Positions 17,455-27,100 of a stretch of 64,000 bases of DNA are shown here, one piece after another. Origin of the DNA: Pseudomonas sp. PSB18 (GTDB lineage: Bacteria > Pseudomonadota > Gammaproteobacteria > Pseudomonadales > Pseudomonadaceae); the NCBI RefSeq assembly GCF_014596565.1, contig NZ_NOIN01000004.1, positions 496,001 through 560,000 of the forward strand, given 5' to 3'. A program made the translations under genes and the position numbers. The notes below the pieces were generated by a model. It was not told the DNA's origin, made no database searches, and saw only the letters and a list, made by a program, of their open reading frames with translations. Position 1 is the first letter of the stretch; each line of letters starts with the position of its first letter.

Positions 17455-18387
17455 TTAGAAGAGCGGGTCCAGACGGGTAAGCAGCGCCTTGAACGCCACG
17501 CGCTCGGCAGCCGTTCCGCTTGCGAGGGTCTTTGCTGCCTGCTCGATGGCGTCGAGTACCGAGGGCAGGGATGGCAGGTTCAAATGCTCCGGCAAGATTT
17601 CCTCTGCCGTGCTCACCAGCAATGCGAAATGAATGACGTTCTCCAGTTCGCGGGTATTGCCCGGCCAACTATGCCGCTCAAGCGCTTGCTGGGCCGCCTC
17701 GCTGATCAGCGGCATGGTCAGGCCGAGGCGCTGGGTGTAGATGCCCAGGAAGTACTCGGCCAGGGGCAGGATATCGCCCACCCGCTCGCGCAGGGCCGGC
17801 AGTTCGAGACGGCCTTCGCTGAGGTAGTGGTAAAGCCGTTCATGAAACTTGCCGGCGGCCACTGCTTGCGCCAGATCGATACTGGTGGCCGCCACCAGCC
17901 GCACGTCCACGGGGCTGGGCTGGTGAGCACCAACGCGAGTGACTTCGTGGTTTTCCAGGGCCGCCAGCAGCTTGACCTGGATCGGCAACGGCAGATCGCC
18001 GATTTCATCCAGGTAAAGCGTGCCGCCATTGGCCGAGCCGAACCAGCCAGCCCGGCTGCTGGCCGAACCGCTGTAGCTGCCGGCCGCATAGCCAAACAAT
18101 TCCGCGTCGGCGTAAGTCGGACTGATGGCGCCGCAATTGACCGAGACGAACAACCCGCCACGATCGCTTTCGCGGTGGATGTGCCGGGCAAGTAACTCCT
18201 TGCCCGTGCCGGTTTCGCCGCGAATCAACACCGGGATTGCGCGTGGCGCCAGTTGCTCCAGTGCCTGACGCAGCTGGCGGGAACGTGGGTCAACGAACAC
18301 CAGCGCCTTGGCGCGGATACTCAGGGGGCTTTTTTCCGCATCGGGAAAGGTCAGCAACGGCTGACCGAAGATTTCATGCAAGCTCAT
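17455..18387 (-). CDS. Sigma-54-activator-like AAA+ ATPase with degenerate GAFTGA loop
   Basis: A 310-residue protein made almost entirely of the AAA+ domain of bacterial enhancer-binding proteins. Walker A GETGTGKE is at 57-64, Walker B GGTLYLDEIG at 121-130, sensor I DVRLVAATSIDL follows, and HSWPGNTRELENVIHFALL is the usual C-terminal block. The sigma-54-contacting GAFTGA loop reads GSYSGS (103-108). There is no N-terminal sensor domain. After the AAA+ domain only about 50 residues remain, with no recognisable Fis-type HTH. ATG 18387 with GGGAG upstream is better than the start at 18405. It lies between the hydrolase and the metQ-like gene, so it may regulate sulfur-compound uptake. Whether it still activates sigma-54 is uncertain. 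Confidence 0.8.
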   Translation of the reverse strand: MSLHEIFGQPLLTFPDAEKSPLSIRAKALVFVDPRSRQLRQALEQLAPRAIPVLIRGETGTGKELLARHIHRESDRGGLFVSVNCGAISPTYADAELFGYAAGSYSGSASSRAGWFGSANGGTLYLDEIGDLPLPIQVKLLAALENHEVTRVGAHQPSPVDVRLVAATSIDLAQAVAAGKFHERLYHYLSEGRLELPALRERVGDILPLAEYFLGIYTQRLGLTMPLISEAAQQALERHSWPGNTRELENVIHFALLVSTAEEILPEHLNLPSLPSVLDAIEQAAKTLASGTAAERVAFKALLTRLDPLF

Positions 18388-18436
18388 GGCAGACTCCCGC
18401 CCCACACCGCCGGGTAACGGAAGGGCGTTAAAAAAT

Positions 18437-19018
18437 TCAGGCGCGACGCAGGGCGTGATGCTCCATGCGGTTTTGCAGACGATAGAGATAGGCGAAACCC
18501 TGCTCCCAGCGCTGATGGCCGGACTGCACGTTGATGTGCCCAGCCCCGCTCAGGATCCCGGCTTCGGCCCCCCAGTTACGCGCCAACTCCAGCGCACGCG
18601 GCGCACTCACCGCGGCGTCGTTGTCGGAACTGACCACTTGACTGGGAAAGGGCAACGGATCGGTGGGAATCGGTGCGAAATTGCGCAGCGCAGGCACACA
18701 CGCTGGCCGCTCGACATCCGCCGGCGCAACCAGCAATGCCCCACGAACCTGCCGTAGCAGTTGCAGCGGCGCGGTGGCCGCCCAATGGGCAACCGTGATG
18801 CAGCCCAGGCTGTGGGCAATGAGGATCACCGGCGTGTTGTCGGCGGCAATGGCTTCGGCCAGCGCAGCCACCCAGTCTTCACGCCGGGGCGTCAGCCAGT
18901 CGTCCTGCTCGACCCGGGCGCTGTTGGGCAGACTGTTCTGCCAATAGGTTTGCCAATGATTTTCCGGCGATCCTTGCCAGCCCGGCACAATCAGGTAGCG
19001 AGTCGATTCGTTGCGCAT
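18437..19018 (-). CDS. RBBP9/YdeN-type alpha/beta hydrolase
   Basis: A 193-residue small serine hydrolase of the RBBP9/YdeN family. The N-terminal YLIVPGWQGSPENHWQTYW block is diagnostic. The nucleophile is in LIAHSLGCI (A-H-S-L-G). The Asp is expected near SSDNDAAVS and the catalytic His in GAGHINVQSGHQRW. The substrate is unknown. It is the first gene of a minus-strand series with the AAA+ protein and the metQ-like gene. AGGAGAG precedes ATG 19018. The upstream AT-rich region (19030-19115) contains a CysB-like motif. Confidence 0.88.
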   Translation of the reverse strand: MRNESTRYLIVPGWQGSPENHWQTYWQNSLPNSARVEQDDWLTPRREDWVAALAEAIAADNTPVILIAHSLGCITVAHWAATAPLQLLRQVRGALLVAPADVERPACVPALRNFAPIPTDPLPFPSQVVSSDNDAAVSAPRALELARNWGAEAGILSGAGHINVQSGHQRWEQGFAYLYRLQNRMEHHALRRA

Positions 19019-19067
19019 GGGTGCTCTCCTGCGTGTCTGTTCAGGGACGAGTATAGGGAGGAGAGAT

Positions 19068-19085
19068 ATATTGTTTAAGGAATAA
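19068..19085 (-). promoter_or_regulatory. CysB-like AT-rich site upstream of RBBP9-type hydrolase
   Basis: ATATTGTTTAAGGAATAA, read on the minus strand as TTATTCCTTAAACAATAT, matches the site at 17380-17396 with one extra A. It is 50 bp upstream of the hydrolase start. Two nearly identical AT-rich blocks at two promoters of the same gene group suggest a shared regulator; CysB is the best guess because of the TTATTCC core. Confidence 0.4.
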
Positions 19086-19120
19086 GAAGCTATTTGTTAA
19101 TAACCAAATTAAAGATCCCG

Positions 19121-19144
19121 CGCGAGCAGGCTCGCTCCCACAGG
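19121..19144. repeat. Single REP arm
   Basis: CGCGAGCAGGCTCGCTCCCA followed by CAGG: one arm of the REP family without its partner. It lies 14 bp from the DUF2789 stop. Confidence 0.75.
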
Positions 19145-19157
19145 TTCTGTCTCTGCA

Positions 19158-19403
19158 TCAATTACTGCGCCCTTTCCTCAACAACACGTCCAACTGATCC
19201 ACCAGCACCGCCCAATCGGCATCCTCGAGGATTTCGTCGCGCAGCAATTGCCGCTGACCTTCGCTCCAGAAAAACGCGTCAGCCAGATGCAGTTCGGGCT
19301 TGAGGGGTGAATGGCTGGCAATGAACTGATCGATGCTGACGGCATCGTCGGGTAACCCCAGTTGCTTGAACAGGGCGGAAAGGCTGTGGATTGGGGTTTC
19401 CAT
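19158..19403 (-). CDS. DUF2789 family protein
   Basis: An 81-residue acidic cytosolic protein starting METPIHSLSALFKQLGLPDD and containing SPLKPELHLADAFFWSEGQRQLLRDEI, the core block of DUF2789, a family of small proteins common in Pseudomonas and relatives. Function unknown. I placed the start at ATG 19403 because AGGAG lies 6 nt upstream; an in-frame start at 19418 would overlap that RBS. Divergent from nfeD. Confidence 0.8.
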   Translation of the reverse strand: METPIHSLSALFKQLGLPDDAVSIDQFIASHSPLKPELHLADAFFWSEGQRQLLRDEILEDADWAVLVDQLDVLLRKGRSN

Positions 19404-19557
19404 GGGGACTCCTGACATGGCTGAACGGGGTGCTCTCCCCGCAGTCTAGCCTCTGGAGGATCGTCAGACTGTTCAAAATTCGATCAACCCACGGTTCGAC
19501 TAGACTGTAGATAACGACTGTGGATAAACGTCACGCATGGACGTTGCGGAGGGTCCG

Positions 19558-20082
19558 GTGAATGTTCGCTGCTTGATGCTTGCGCTGCTGGCGATGAGCG
19601 GGCCGGCCCTGGCAGCCGATGGCCCTGCGCTGATGGTCGCCAACTCCCTGGGTTTCTGGCTGATTGCCTTGGGCGTGGCCTTACTGATCGCCGAGGCGGC
19701 CTTGCCCAACTATGGCGTGGCCGGTCTGGGTGGCATCATTTTGTGTGTCATCGGCGCGATTATCCTGACCAATGCCGATGTGCCTGTTCCCTTGATGGTC
19801 GGCCTGGGCTTGATCAGTGCCTTGCTGCTGATCTTCCTGTTGATCCGCGCGTTGAAAACCCGGCCGCGCCAGCCCGTCAGCGGCGATGCCGCATTAATGG
19901 GAAGCGTCACCGTGATTACCACCCTGCAGGTCGGCAACCATCACCATGGCTGGGTGCAGTTGGAAGGCGAACGCTGGCAAGTGGCATGCGCGACGACCCT
20001 ACGGCCTGGACAAGCAGTACGCGTCATCGCACGCAAAGGCCTGCTGCTGGAAGTGGCCCCCGCTGACTCACAAGGAGCATGA
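19558..20082 (+). CDS. NfeD-family membrane protein
   Basis: A 174-residue protein. The start is GTG 19558, which has GGAGGGTCCG immediately upstream; an ATG at 19537 would bury that RBS. A signal-like helix ending GPALA|AD is followed by three close TM segments ([59 protein letters not shown]) and a C-terminal OB-fold domain ([15 protein letters not shown]...[32 protein letters not shown]). This is the short form lacking the ClpP-like protease domain. NfeD proteins pair with SPFH/slipin proteins, and the slipin gene begins 1 bp after this stop. Confidence 0.88.
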   Translation: MNVRCLMLALLAMSGPALAADGPALMVANSLGFWLIALGVALLIAEAALPNYGVAGLGGIILCVIGAIILTNADVPVPLMVGLGLISALLLIFLLIRALKTRPRQPVSGDAALMGSVTVITTLQVGNHHHGWVQLEGERWQVACATTLRPGQAVRVIARKGLLLEVAPADSQGA

Positions 20083-20083
20083 G

Positions 20084-20845
20084 ATGGGTATGCAAATCGG
20101 TTTCGTGATGCTGCTGTTACTGTTGATCGCACTGGCGGCTTCGACCTTCCGGATCCTGCGCGAGTACGAACGTGCGGTGGTGTTCCAGCTCGGCCGGTTC
20201 TGGCAGGTCAAGGGGCCCGGGTTGATCCTGCTGATTCCGGTGGTGCAGCAAATGATCCGCGTCGACCTGCGCACCATCGTGCTCGATGTACCGCCACAGG
20301 ACGTGATCACCCGGGACAACGTCTCGGTGAAGGTCAACGCGGTGCTGTATTTCCGCGTACTCGACCCGCAGAAGGCAATCATCCAGGTCGAGAATTTCCT
20401 CATGGCAACCAGCCAATTGGCCCAGACCACCTTGCGCGCCGTGCTCGGCAAACATGACTTGGACCAACTGTTGGCCGAGCGCGAGCAATTGAATGGCGAT
20501 ATCCAGCAGGTGCTGGACGCCCAGACCGACGCCTGGGGCATCAAGGTGGCGAACGTCGAGATCAAGCACGTGGACCTCAACGAATCGATGATTCGCGCCA
20601 TCGCCCGGCAAGCCGAGGCCGAACGGGAACGGCGGGCCAAGGTGATCCACGCCGAAGGCGAGCTGCAGGCGTCGGAAAAACTCATGCAGGCCGCCGAGAT
20701 GCTCGGGCGTCAGCCAGGCGCCATGCAACTGCGCTACATGCAGACGTTGGGATCGATTGCCGGGGACAAGACCTCCACCATCGTTTTTCCCCTGCCGATC
20801 GAGTTGCTCAAGGGGATGGCGGAGCTGTCTCCGAACAAGCCCTGA
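20084..20845 (+). CDS. Slipin / SPFH (band 7) membrane protein
   Basis: A 253-residue stomatin-like protein: an N-terminal TM anchor ([17 protein letters not shown]), the SPFH domain starting [25 protein letters not shown] and running through [18 protein letters not shown], and a charged coiled-coil region ([24 protein letters not shown]). It likely forms oligomeric membrane assemblies with the adjacent NfeD protein. The start is ATG 20084 with AAGGAG upstream. The genes are separated by one base, indicating translational coupling. The function in Pseudomonas is not firmly known; membrane microdomain quality control is the usual proposal. Confidence 0.92.
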   Translation: MGMQIGFVMLLLLLIALAASTFRILREYERAVVFQLGRFWQVKGPGLILLIPVVQQMIRVDLRTIVLDVPPQDVITRDNVSVKVNAVLYFRVLDPQKAIIQVENFLMATSQLAQTTLRAVLGKHDLDQLLAEREQLNGDIQQVLDAQTDAWGIKVANVEIKHVDLNESMIRAIARQAEAERERRAKVIHAEGELQASEKLMQAAEMLGRQPGAMQLRYMQTLGSIAGDKTSTIVFPLPIELLKGMAELSPNKP

Positions 20846-20880
20846 TGGCGCCGCCGAGCCTAAACAGGCCATAGAACTGA

Positions 20881-21822
20881 TTACCTTGGCAGGGACTTCA
20901 GGGCTTCATACGGCCCTTGCGCCCACGCCTGCACCCGCTCGCGCAACAAAGGCGACGCCTCCCGGCGCTTCTCCTCGCTGTCGCCGGTAAAACCCTGCGC
21001 CGGCTGCTTGGCGTGCCGCTTCACGCTGGCGAACGCCTGCCTGCGCTGCACCTCATCAAGCTGGAAAAAGACCGCCAGCCTGCCTGCCATGGCGTCGGGC
21101 AGCTCGCGATAGTCAACCGTCTGTGCGGCGGATGCCTGGCATTGCTCCAACCCGGCCTGCAGCAATCGCCCGACCCTACGCGCAATGAAATCTTCCGGAC
21201 CGCCGAAAGGCAACCCATCGTCCAGGACACTCGCCCCGATCATCCCCGGCACCATGTGCATGCCGGGGCGGCGCAGATGAGACACGGCGATTTCCAGGGG
21301 ATCGCGGTACACGAACAGCCAGGGCGTATCGGGAAAACATTCACGCAGCCGTGACAGCTCACCGATGTTCCAGGCGTCGAGCTTGATCACCAATCGCCGT
21401 TCCACGCCTCGACGAGGCTGCCCATAGGCCGACAGCAACCCCTTGAGCGCCGCGCAGCGTTCGGCGGTGGGCAGGTCACTGCGCAGTAGCCGGTCCAGCG
21501 GCGGCGGTTCGGAGACGACGATGTGGTCGTCCAGTTGCGCCAGCATCTGGCTGATCAGTGTCGAGCCACAGCGCGAGGCATGGAAGATGAACGCACTGGG
21601 CGCAAGCCCGGGGCTCTGGTGCTGCCACTGGGCGAGCGCGTCCAACGGAGTCTGGCGCCGGAACGCCTGGTTGAAGGGCAGGCGCAAGGCGTCTTCCACG
21701 GCATCGCCGAAGAAAGGTTGCGACAAGGGCTTCTCGCCGAACCAGCACCAATCGACCCGCCACTGCCCCGCCTCTTGCCACACGCGGATCGGCAGCCAGC
21801 CTTGCAGGTTCAGGCCTTCCAT
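20881..21822 (-). CDS. Sulfotransferase family protein
   Basis: A 313-residue cytosolic enzyme. The PAPS 5'-phosphosulfate loop is FIFHASRCGSTLISQML (about residues 78-94), in which SRCGST replaces the more common PRSGST. The 3'-phosphate block is WLFVYRDPLEIAVSHLRRPG (about 168-187), and EPPPLDRLL is another family segment. It transfers sulfuryl groups to an unknown acceptor. Its start (ATG 21822) lies 13 bp inside the beta-hydroxylase gene, so the two are translationally coupled. It is the last gene of the giant-protein operon, which also begins with a sulfotransferase. Confidence 0.8.
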   Translation of the reverse strand: MEGLNLQGWLPIRVWQEAGQWRVDWCWFGEKPLSQPFFGDAVEDALRLPFNQAFRRQTPLDALAQWQHQSPGLAPSAFIFHASRCGSTLISQMLAQLDDHIVVSEPPPLDRLLRSDLPTAERCAALKGLLSAYGQPRRGVERRLVIKLDAWNIGELSRLRECFPDTPWLFVYRDPLEIAVSHLRRPGMHMVPGMIGASVLDDGLPFGGPEDFIARRVGRLLQAGLEQCQASAAQTVDYRELPDAMAGRLAVFFQLDEVQRRQAFASVKRHAKQPAQGFTGDSEEKRREASPLLRERVQAWAQGPYEALKSLPR

Positions 21823-22595
21823 TGGTCGCTCCACTGCCGACGACCGTTGCGCATGGCCGCCCGCAATTCCTCCCGGCGCACCTGCAGCCCTTGCCGGGCA
21901 GCCAACGTCATGGCGCATTCGATGAAAGCGTCCGGGTCTGTCAGGCCCTGCAGGGTCCGGGTGAGTTGCGGATCGTTTGCCACCATCTGCTGAAAGCGCA
22001 GGAAGTCGCCGCCTTCGTCGCCGGCCGCTGGGGTGGTGGGCAGTCCATCGACAATCTGTTGCTCCAGCCATGGGCCAGGTCGACAGTCGAGCACCAGATG
22101 GACCCGTGGCGACCGGTCCCGATTGTCGACACGATGAGGCCGTGACAGGTCGAGGAACCAGCACTCACCGGCCTTCATCGGAATACGCTGCCCCTCCAGC
22201 CAGAAATCCACCTCGGGCGGGCTGAGCAACGGGACATGCAGGCGCAGATCGGTGTCCGGCCCGCCCAGGTCGTAGTCACGGTGTTCGTGGATCTGTCCAC
22301 CGGGACCAAGCCGCAGCAGCCGGGCCGAAACGATTTCCAGGGACCAGTCGCGCAACCCCTGGTGCCAGCGATCATCGTTTGACCAGGGCGCCCGATGCAA
22401 AGGCTGACCCTGTCCGGGCGACAATTCGGTCAGCGCGTCGGCCGCCGAAATCAGCGCCACACCGCTCCAGTCGCCGTGGTAATAGGCACTGTTGAAATGC
22501 CCCTGCCAGCGATCCTCCTCAATGGCTGCCAGCGCTTGCAACAGTAGGGGCAGATTCACCGTTACCGGCAACCGGGAAAACGCCGGACGCGTCAT
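21810..22595 (-). CDS. Aspartyl/asparaginyl beta-hydroxylase with Nif11-like C-terminal domain
   Basis: A 261-residue protein. Residues about 60-170 are the Fe(II)/2-oxoglutarate cupin of the AspH family. The metal triad is His105 and Asp107 (IHEHRDYD) plus His154 (SRPHRVDN), with the 2OG-binding Arg164 in SPRVHLVLD. The C-terminal 65 residues (FLRFQQMVANDPQLTRTLQG... FIECAMTLAARQGLQVRREE) match the layout of Nif11-like domains: a short helix, NDP, an A-rich helix, then a G-h-x-h-x-x-E-E-L segment. Nif11 domains occur as leader regions of RiPP precursors and as accessory domains. Operon position between TolC and a sulfotransferase suggests it modifies Asp/Asn of the giant protein; this is inference. 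Confidence 0.82.
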   Translation of the reverse strand: MTRPAFSRLPVTVNLPLLLQALAAIEEDRWQGHFNSAYYHGDWSGVALISAADALTELSPGQGQPLHRAPWSNDDRWHQGLRDWSLEIVSARLLRLGPGGQIHEHRDYDLGGPDTDLRLHVPLLSPPEVDFWLEGQRIPMKAGECWFLDLSRPHRVDNRDRSPRVHLVLDCRPGPWLEQQIVDGLPTTPAAGDEGGDFLRFQQMVANDPQLTRTLQGLTDPDAFIECAMTLAARQGLQVRREELRAAMRNGRRQWSDQWKA

Positions 22596-22607
22596 GCTTG
22601 CGCCCGG

Positions 22608-24119
22608 TTATGGCTTCACCGCTGCCTTCGGTACCGTGATATCGCCCTGGGCCCAGGCCGCTTCGCGATTGGCCAATGCCGTGGCAATCGACTGCACCTG
22701 AGTCGATTGCACTTCGTCGGGCATCGGGTCGAGACCGGCGCTGGCGAAGATCTGGCCGTAGGCATTGCGCAGGTCGGCATAGGACAGATCTCGCCGCAGG
22801 TCGGCCTGCAAGGTATTGAGCTCACCCTGGATCAGGTCCAGCTCACCGATGCCGGCGGCCTGATGACGGCTACGCAACTGGCCGACGATTTGCCCGTCGA
22901 TGTCCGATAGTTGCTGGTTGGTCTTGAACTGGCGCAGCGCATCACGGTAGTTGGCATTGGCGACGTACAGCTGGGCCAGTACGGCAATCGACATTGCCTG
23001 ACGCCGCGCCGCCGCCACTTCTTCACCGGCCTTGGCCACGTCGATGGCCGCCGGGGCGGAGATCACGTTGAACAGGTTCCAGGTGACTTTCACGCCATAG
23101 TCCGCCCAGCCCTGCTCCACCAGGAACGAGTTGCTGTCGTAGTGCCCGCCGGCGGAGAACTCCAGGCCCGGCAACAGCCGCAGCATGGCCTTGCGGGTTT
23201 CGGCGGCCGTGATGCGTGTCTGGTAATCCTGCTCGCGCAGTTCGGGGCGGCTGGTCAGGGCTTCGTGCTCGAGACGGGCCATGTCGACCTTGAGTTCCGG
23301 GATCTCGTACTCATCCGGGGTCGCAAGGGTCAACTCCGTGCCCAGGGGCAGGTTGATCAAGGTGGCCAGTTCGGTCTTGGCCAGGGACAGCGCGCGCCGC
23401 TGCTCTTCGAGCTGGCGGGTGGCCTGGATCAACGAGCGCTGGTAACCCAGGGCCTGCACCGGGTCACCGATGCGCTGCTCGCTCATGCTCTGGCTGTTGT
23501 TGCGCGCCGCCTCGACCCGGGCCATCAGGCTATCGATCTGCTTGAGCAGGCGTTCGGCGGCCATGGCTCGCCAGTAGGCCGAACGCACATCCTGGACGAT
23601 GGTGTTGATCACCTTGCGCCGGCGTTCCTGGACGATCAACCGCTGATCACCGGCCTGCTTGGCGCTGATGTAGCTCACGCCGAAGTCGAGCACGTTCCAG
23701 ACCATGGTGAGGTCGGCCACTTCACGGTCACGGTCCTGAGAGGTAGACGGTTCCAGAGACTGGGTGCCGGTCTCCACGCTCTGGCTGCTGGAAGCGTTGA
23801 CGTTGTTGCGGCCCACGTAACCGGCGTCCAGCGCCATCCGTGGCAGCATGTCGAAACTGGCCAGGTCCAGCTGCCGCTTGGCCAGGGCCTCTTCCATGAT
23901 TTTCAGGCGCCCTTCCAGGTTGTACTTCACGGCCCGGGCCATGGCCTGGTGCAGGGTCAGTGGGCCGCTGAGGGGCTCCTGACCCTTGTACATGTTCTGC
24001 AGATCGGTTTGGGCGCGCTGTTCGCTGACGCTACGATCGATCGGTTCACTGGTGACTGCACACCCGCTGACCACCACTGCCAGCAGACTCATACCGAATA
24101 ACTTCTGACTTCTATTCAT
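22608..24119 (-). CDS. TolC-family outer-membrane efflux protein (lipoprotein)
   Basis: A 503-residue protein. The signal MNRSQKLFGMSLLAVVVSGC ends in an SGC lipobox, so it should be a lipid-anchored outer-membrane trimer of the OprM/TolC type. Two OEP repeats with long heptad-rich helices are visible (RLLKQIDSLMARVEAARNNSQ... and RQAMSIAVLAQLYVANANYRDALRQFK). I chose ATG 24119 over an in-frame TTG at 24146, which would put residues before the lipobox signal. It lies 45 bp downstream of the giant-protein gene and 12 bp upstream of the hydroxylase gene. It is the only outer-membrane channel in this locus and the likely exit for the giant protein. Confidence 0.9.
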   Translation of the reverse strand: MNRSQKLFGMSLLAVVVSGCAVTSEPIDRSVSEQRAQTDLQNMYKGQEPLSGPLTLHQAMARAVKYNLEGRLKIMEEALAKRQLDLASFDMLPRMALDAGYVGRNNVNASSSQSVETGTQSLEPSTSQDRDREVADLTMVWNVLDFGVSYISAKQAGDQRLIVQERRRKVINTIVQDVRSAYWRAMAAERLLKQIDSLMARVEAARNNSQSMSEQRIGDPVQALGYQRSLIQATRQLEEQRRALSLAKTELATLINLPLGTELTLATPDEYEIPELKVDMARLEHEALTSRPELREQDYQTRITAAETRKAMLRLLPGLEFSAGGHYDSNSFLVEQGWADYGVKVTWNLFNVISAPAAIDVAKAGEEVAAARRQAMSIAVLAQLYVANANYRDALRQFKTNQQLSDIDGQIVGQLRSRHQAAGIGELDLIQGELNTLQADLRRDLSYADLRNAYGQIFASAGLDPMPDEVQSTQVQSIATALANREAAWAQGDITVPKAAVKP

Positions 24120-24164
24120 TCCCTGGAATGCCCCTGGTTGCCGCAAATTTTCTTATTGAATGCT

Positions 24165-27100
24165 TCAGGCCTGTGCCTGGCTGACGCCCACCTGTTGTAG
24201 CGCCATCGCCAGGCTGTCGACTTGACGCTGCTCAGTGTCCTTGAGGTGTTGCAGTTGCTGGCCCAAGGTCGGCGCGCCAAACATCCCGCGTATCCCCTGG
24301 GAAACATCGCCCCCCTGCATCGACGAGTTGCCAAAGACATCCATCGACTCGCTTTCGGCGCCGGAATCATGGTTGAACAGGGTCGAAATGGTGCTACTGC
24401 CGAACACCCCGCCGTCGCCGCCCCCAAAGCCGAGGAACCCTTGACCCGAGCCATCGCCGGCGGCATCAGTGCTGAATACCTGGGCGATATAGCTGGGTGC
24501 CAGTTCGCCACGGTTGATGAAAATATCGCCTATTGGCCGCAGACCGCCGCCCACATCCCGTTGCTCGAACAGCGGTGGGAAGCCCAACGGCGAACCCAGG
24601 TCGCCCGTCGGCGGCGTGAAGACGATCGGCTGCAATGGCACATCGGACGGCGGAACGACCGTGACGGGGTCCGACGTCAAGAACTCCGGCGGTGGCTTCA
24701 CATCGTTGGGCACCACCGTGTCGATTGCGTAATTGTTGGACACCGCCACGCTGGCCCCAGCGTTGCCGGCCCCATCGCTGACGTTACTGGTGTCCAGGGC
24801 GATGAAGTTGCTCGGGTCGGTGAGATTCGCCGTGGGGGTAAAGGTCGCTGTCCAGGTCTTGCCACCATCACTGCTGGTCAGATTGGTCAGTTCGCCGTTG
24901 GTGACGCTCAGGTCCGACAGGTCGAAACCGGCCACGGCTTCGCTGAAGGTGATGGTCACCTGGGTCGTCTCACCCACAGTCAGGTTTGAATCGGCGACCA
25001 CGATCGTCGCGCTCGGCCGGGTGGCATCGAGTACGTAGTTGCTGGAAATCGCGATACCCGCGCCGGCGTTGCCGGCAATGTCCTGCACGGTACTGGCGTC
25101 GAGCAGGATCAGGTTGGTGGCGTCGTTGACACCCGCCGTAGGCGTCAGGGTCGCCGTCCAGGTCAGGCCGCCGTCACTGCTGGCGAGGTTGGACAGCACA
25201 CCATTGGCGACACTGAGGTCCGACAGGTCGAAACCGGTGACTGCCTCGGTAAAGCTGATGGTCACGGTGGTCGTCTGGCCGATGCCCAGGCTGGTATCGC
25301 CCACCACGATGGTGGCGCCCGGGCGCACGGTATCGACCGCGTAGTTGTTGGAGTTCACTACGCCGGCACCACTGTTGCCGGAAACGTTGACCACGCCGCT
25401 GGTGTCCAGGCTGATCAGGTTGCTGGTGTCGGAAATGCCGGTGCTGGGGGTGAACGTCGCCGTCCAGGTCACGCCACCGTCCGAAGACGACACATTGCTC
25501 AACGTGCCGTTGCTCACGCTCAGGTCGGCATTGTCGAAGCCGCTGACCGCTTCCGAGAAGGTAATGGTCACCAGCGAGGTTTCCCCCACCGTGAGTGAAT
25601 TGTCCGCCACCACGACGGTGGCGGTCGGCACCTGTGTCTCGACCGCGTAGTTGGCCGAGTTGGTGGTCCCTGTCCCGGCGTTGCCGGCCGCATCGCTTAC
25701 GCCGGTGTTGTCCAGGACGATGAGGTTGGTGGCATCGCTCACGCCCACGGTCGGCGTGAACGTGGCGGTCCAGGTCAGGCCGCCGTCGCTGCTGCTGACC
25801 GCGCTCAGGCTGCCATTGGCAACGCTCAGGTCGGCGTTGGTGAAACCGGTCACGGCCTCGGAGAAGGTGATGGTCACCAGCGCGGTTTCCCCCGGCCGCA
25901 GCGTTGAATCGTTCAGCACAATGGTGGCGGTCGGACGCTGGGTGTCGATGGCATAGTTGTTGGAATCGGTGGTGCCGGTGCCGATGTTGCCCGCCAGGTC
26001 GGCGATACCGCCGTTGGTGAGGGTGATGACGTTGCTGGTGTCGTTGATGCCGGCACTCGGCGTGAACGTCGCGGTCCAGGTGATACCGCCGTCACTGCTG
26101 CTCAAGCCGGTGACCGTACCGTTGGCGACCGTCAGGTCGGCAGCGGTGAAAGCAGTCACCGCCTCGCTGAAGGTGATGGTCACCAGCGAAGTCTCGCCAG
26201 CACCAATGGCGGTGTCGGCCACGACGACCGTCGCGGTGGGGCGCACGGTATCGACGGCATAGTTGTTGGAGTCGGTGGTGCCGACCCCGGCGTTGCTCGC
26301 ACCGTTGCGCACGCCGGTGTTGTCCAGCGTGATCAGGTTGCTGGTATCGGAAACGCCGACGCTCGGGGTAAAGGTGGCCGTCCAGGTCACGCCGCCATCG
26401 CTGCTGCTGACGTTGGTCAGGGTGCCGTTGCTGATCGTCAGGTCACTGTTGTCGAACCCGTTCACCGCTTCGTTGAAGGTGATGGTCACCAGCGAGGTTT
26501 CGCCGATACTCAACGACGAGTCGGCGACCACGATAGTGGCCGTCGGCACGTTGGTGTCGACCTGGTAGTTGTTCGAACTGGTCGTGCCGGTGCCGGTGTT
26601 GCCCGCCGCATCACTGAAGCCGGTATTGCTCAGCACGATGACGTTCGTGGTGTCGACGATCCCGAGGTTCGGCGTGAGGGTGGCGGTCCAGGTGATGCCA
26701 CCATCGCTGCTGCTGACCGCGCTCAGCGTGCCGTTGGCTACGCTCAGGTCCGAGTTGTCGAAGCCGCTGACCGCCTCGCTGAAGGTGATGGTCACCAGCG
26801 AGGTTTCGCCGACGCTCAGCGCGTTATCGGCCACGACGATGGTGGCGGTCGGGCGCTGCGTATCGACAATGTAGTTGTTGGAATCGGTGGTGCCGGTGCC
26901 GGCATTGCCCACACCGTCCACCACGCCGGTGTTATCGAGGGTGATCAGGTTACTGGTGTCATTGACGCCGACGCTCGGGGTGAAGGTGGCGGTGTAGGTG
27001 ATGTTGTCGCTGGTGCTCAGCCCGCTCAGGCTGCCGTTGGCAGCGGTCAGGTCGGCCAGGGTGAAACCGGTCACCGCCTCACTGAAGGTGATGGTCACCA

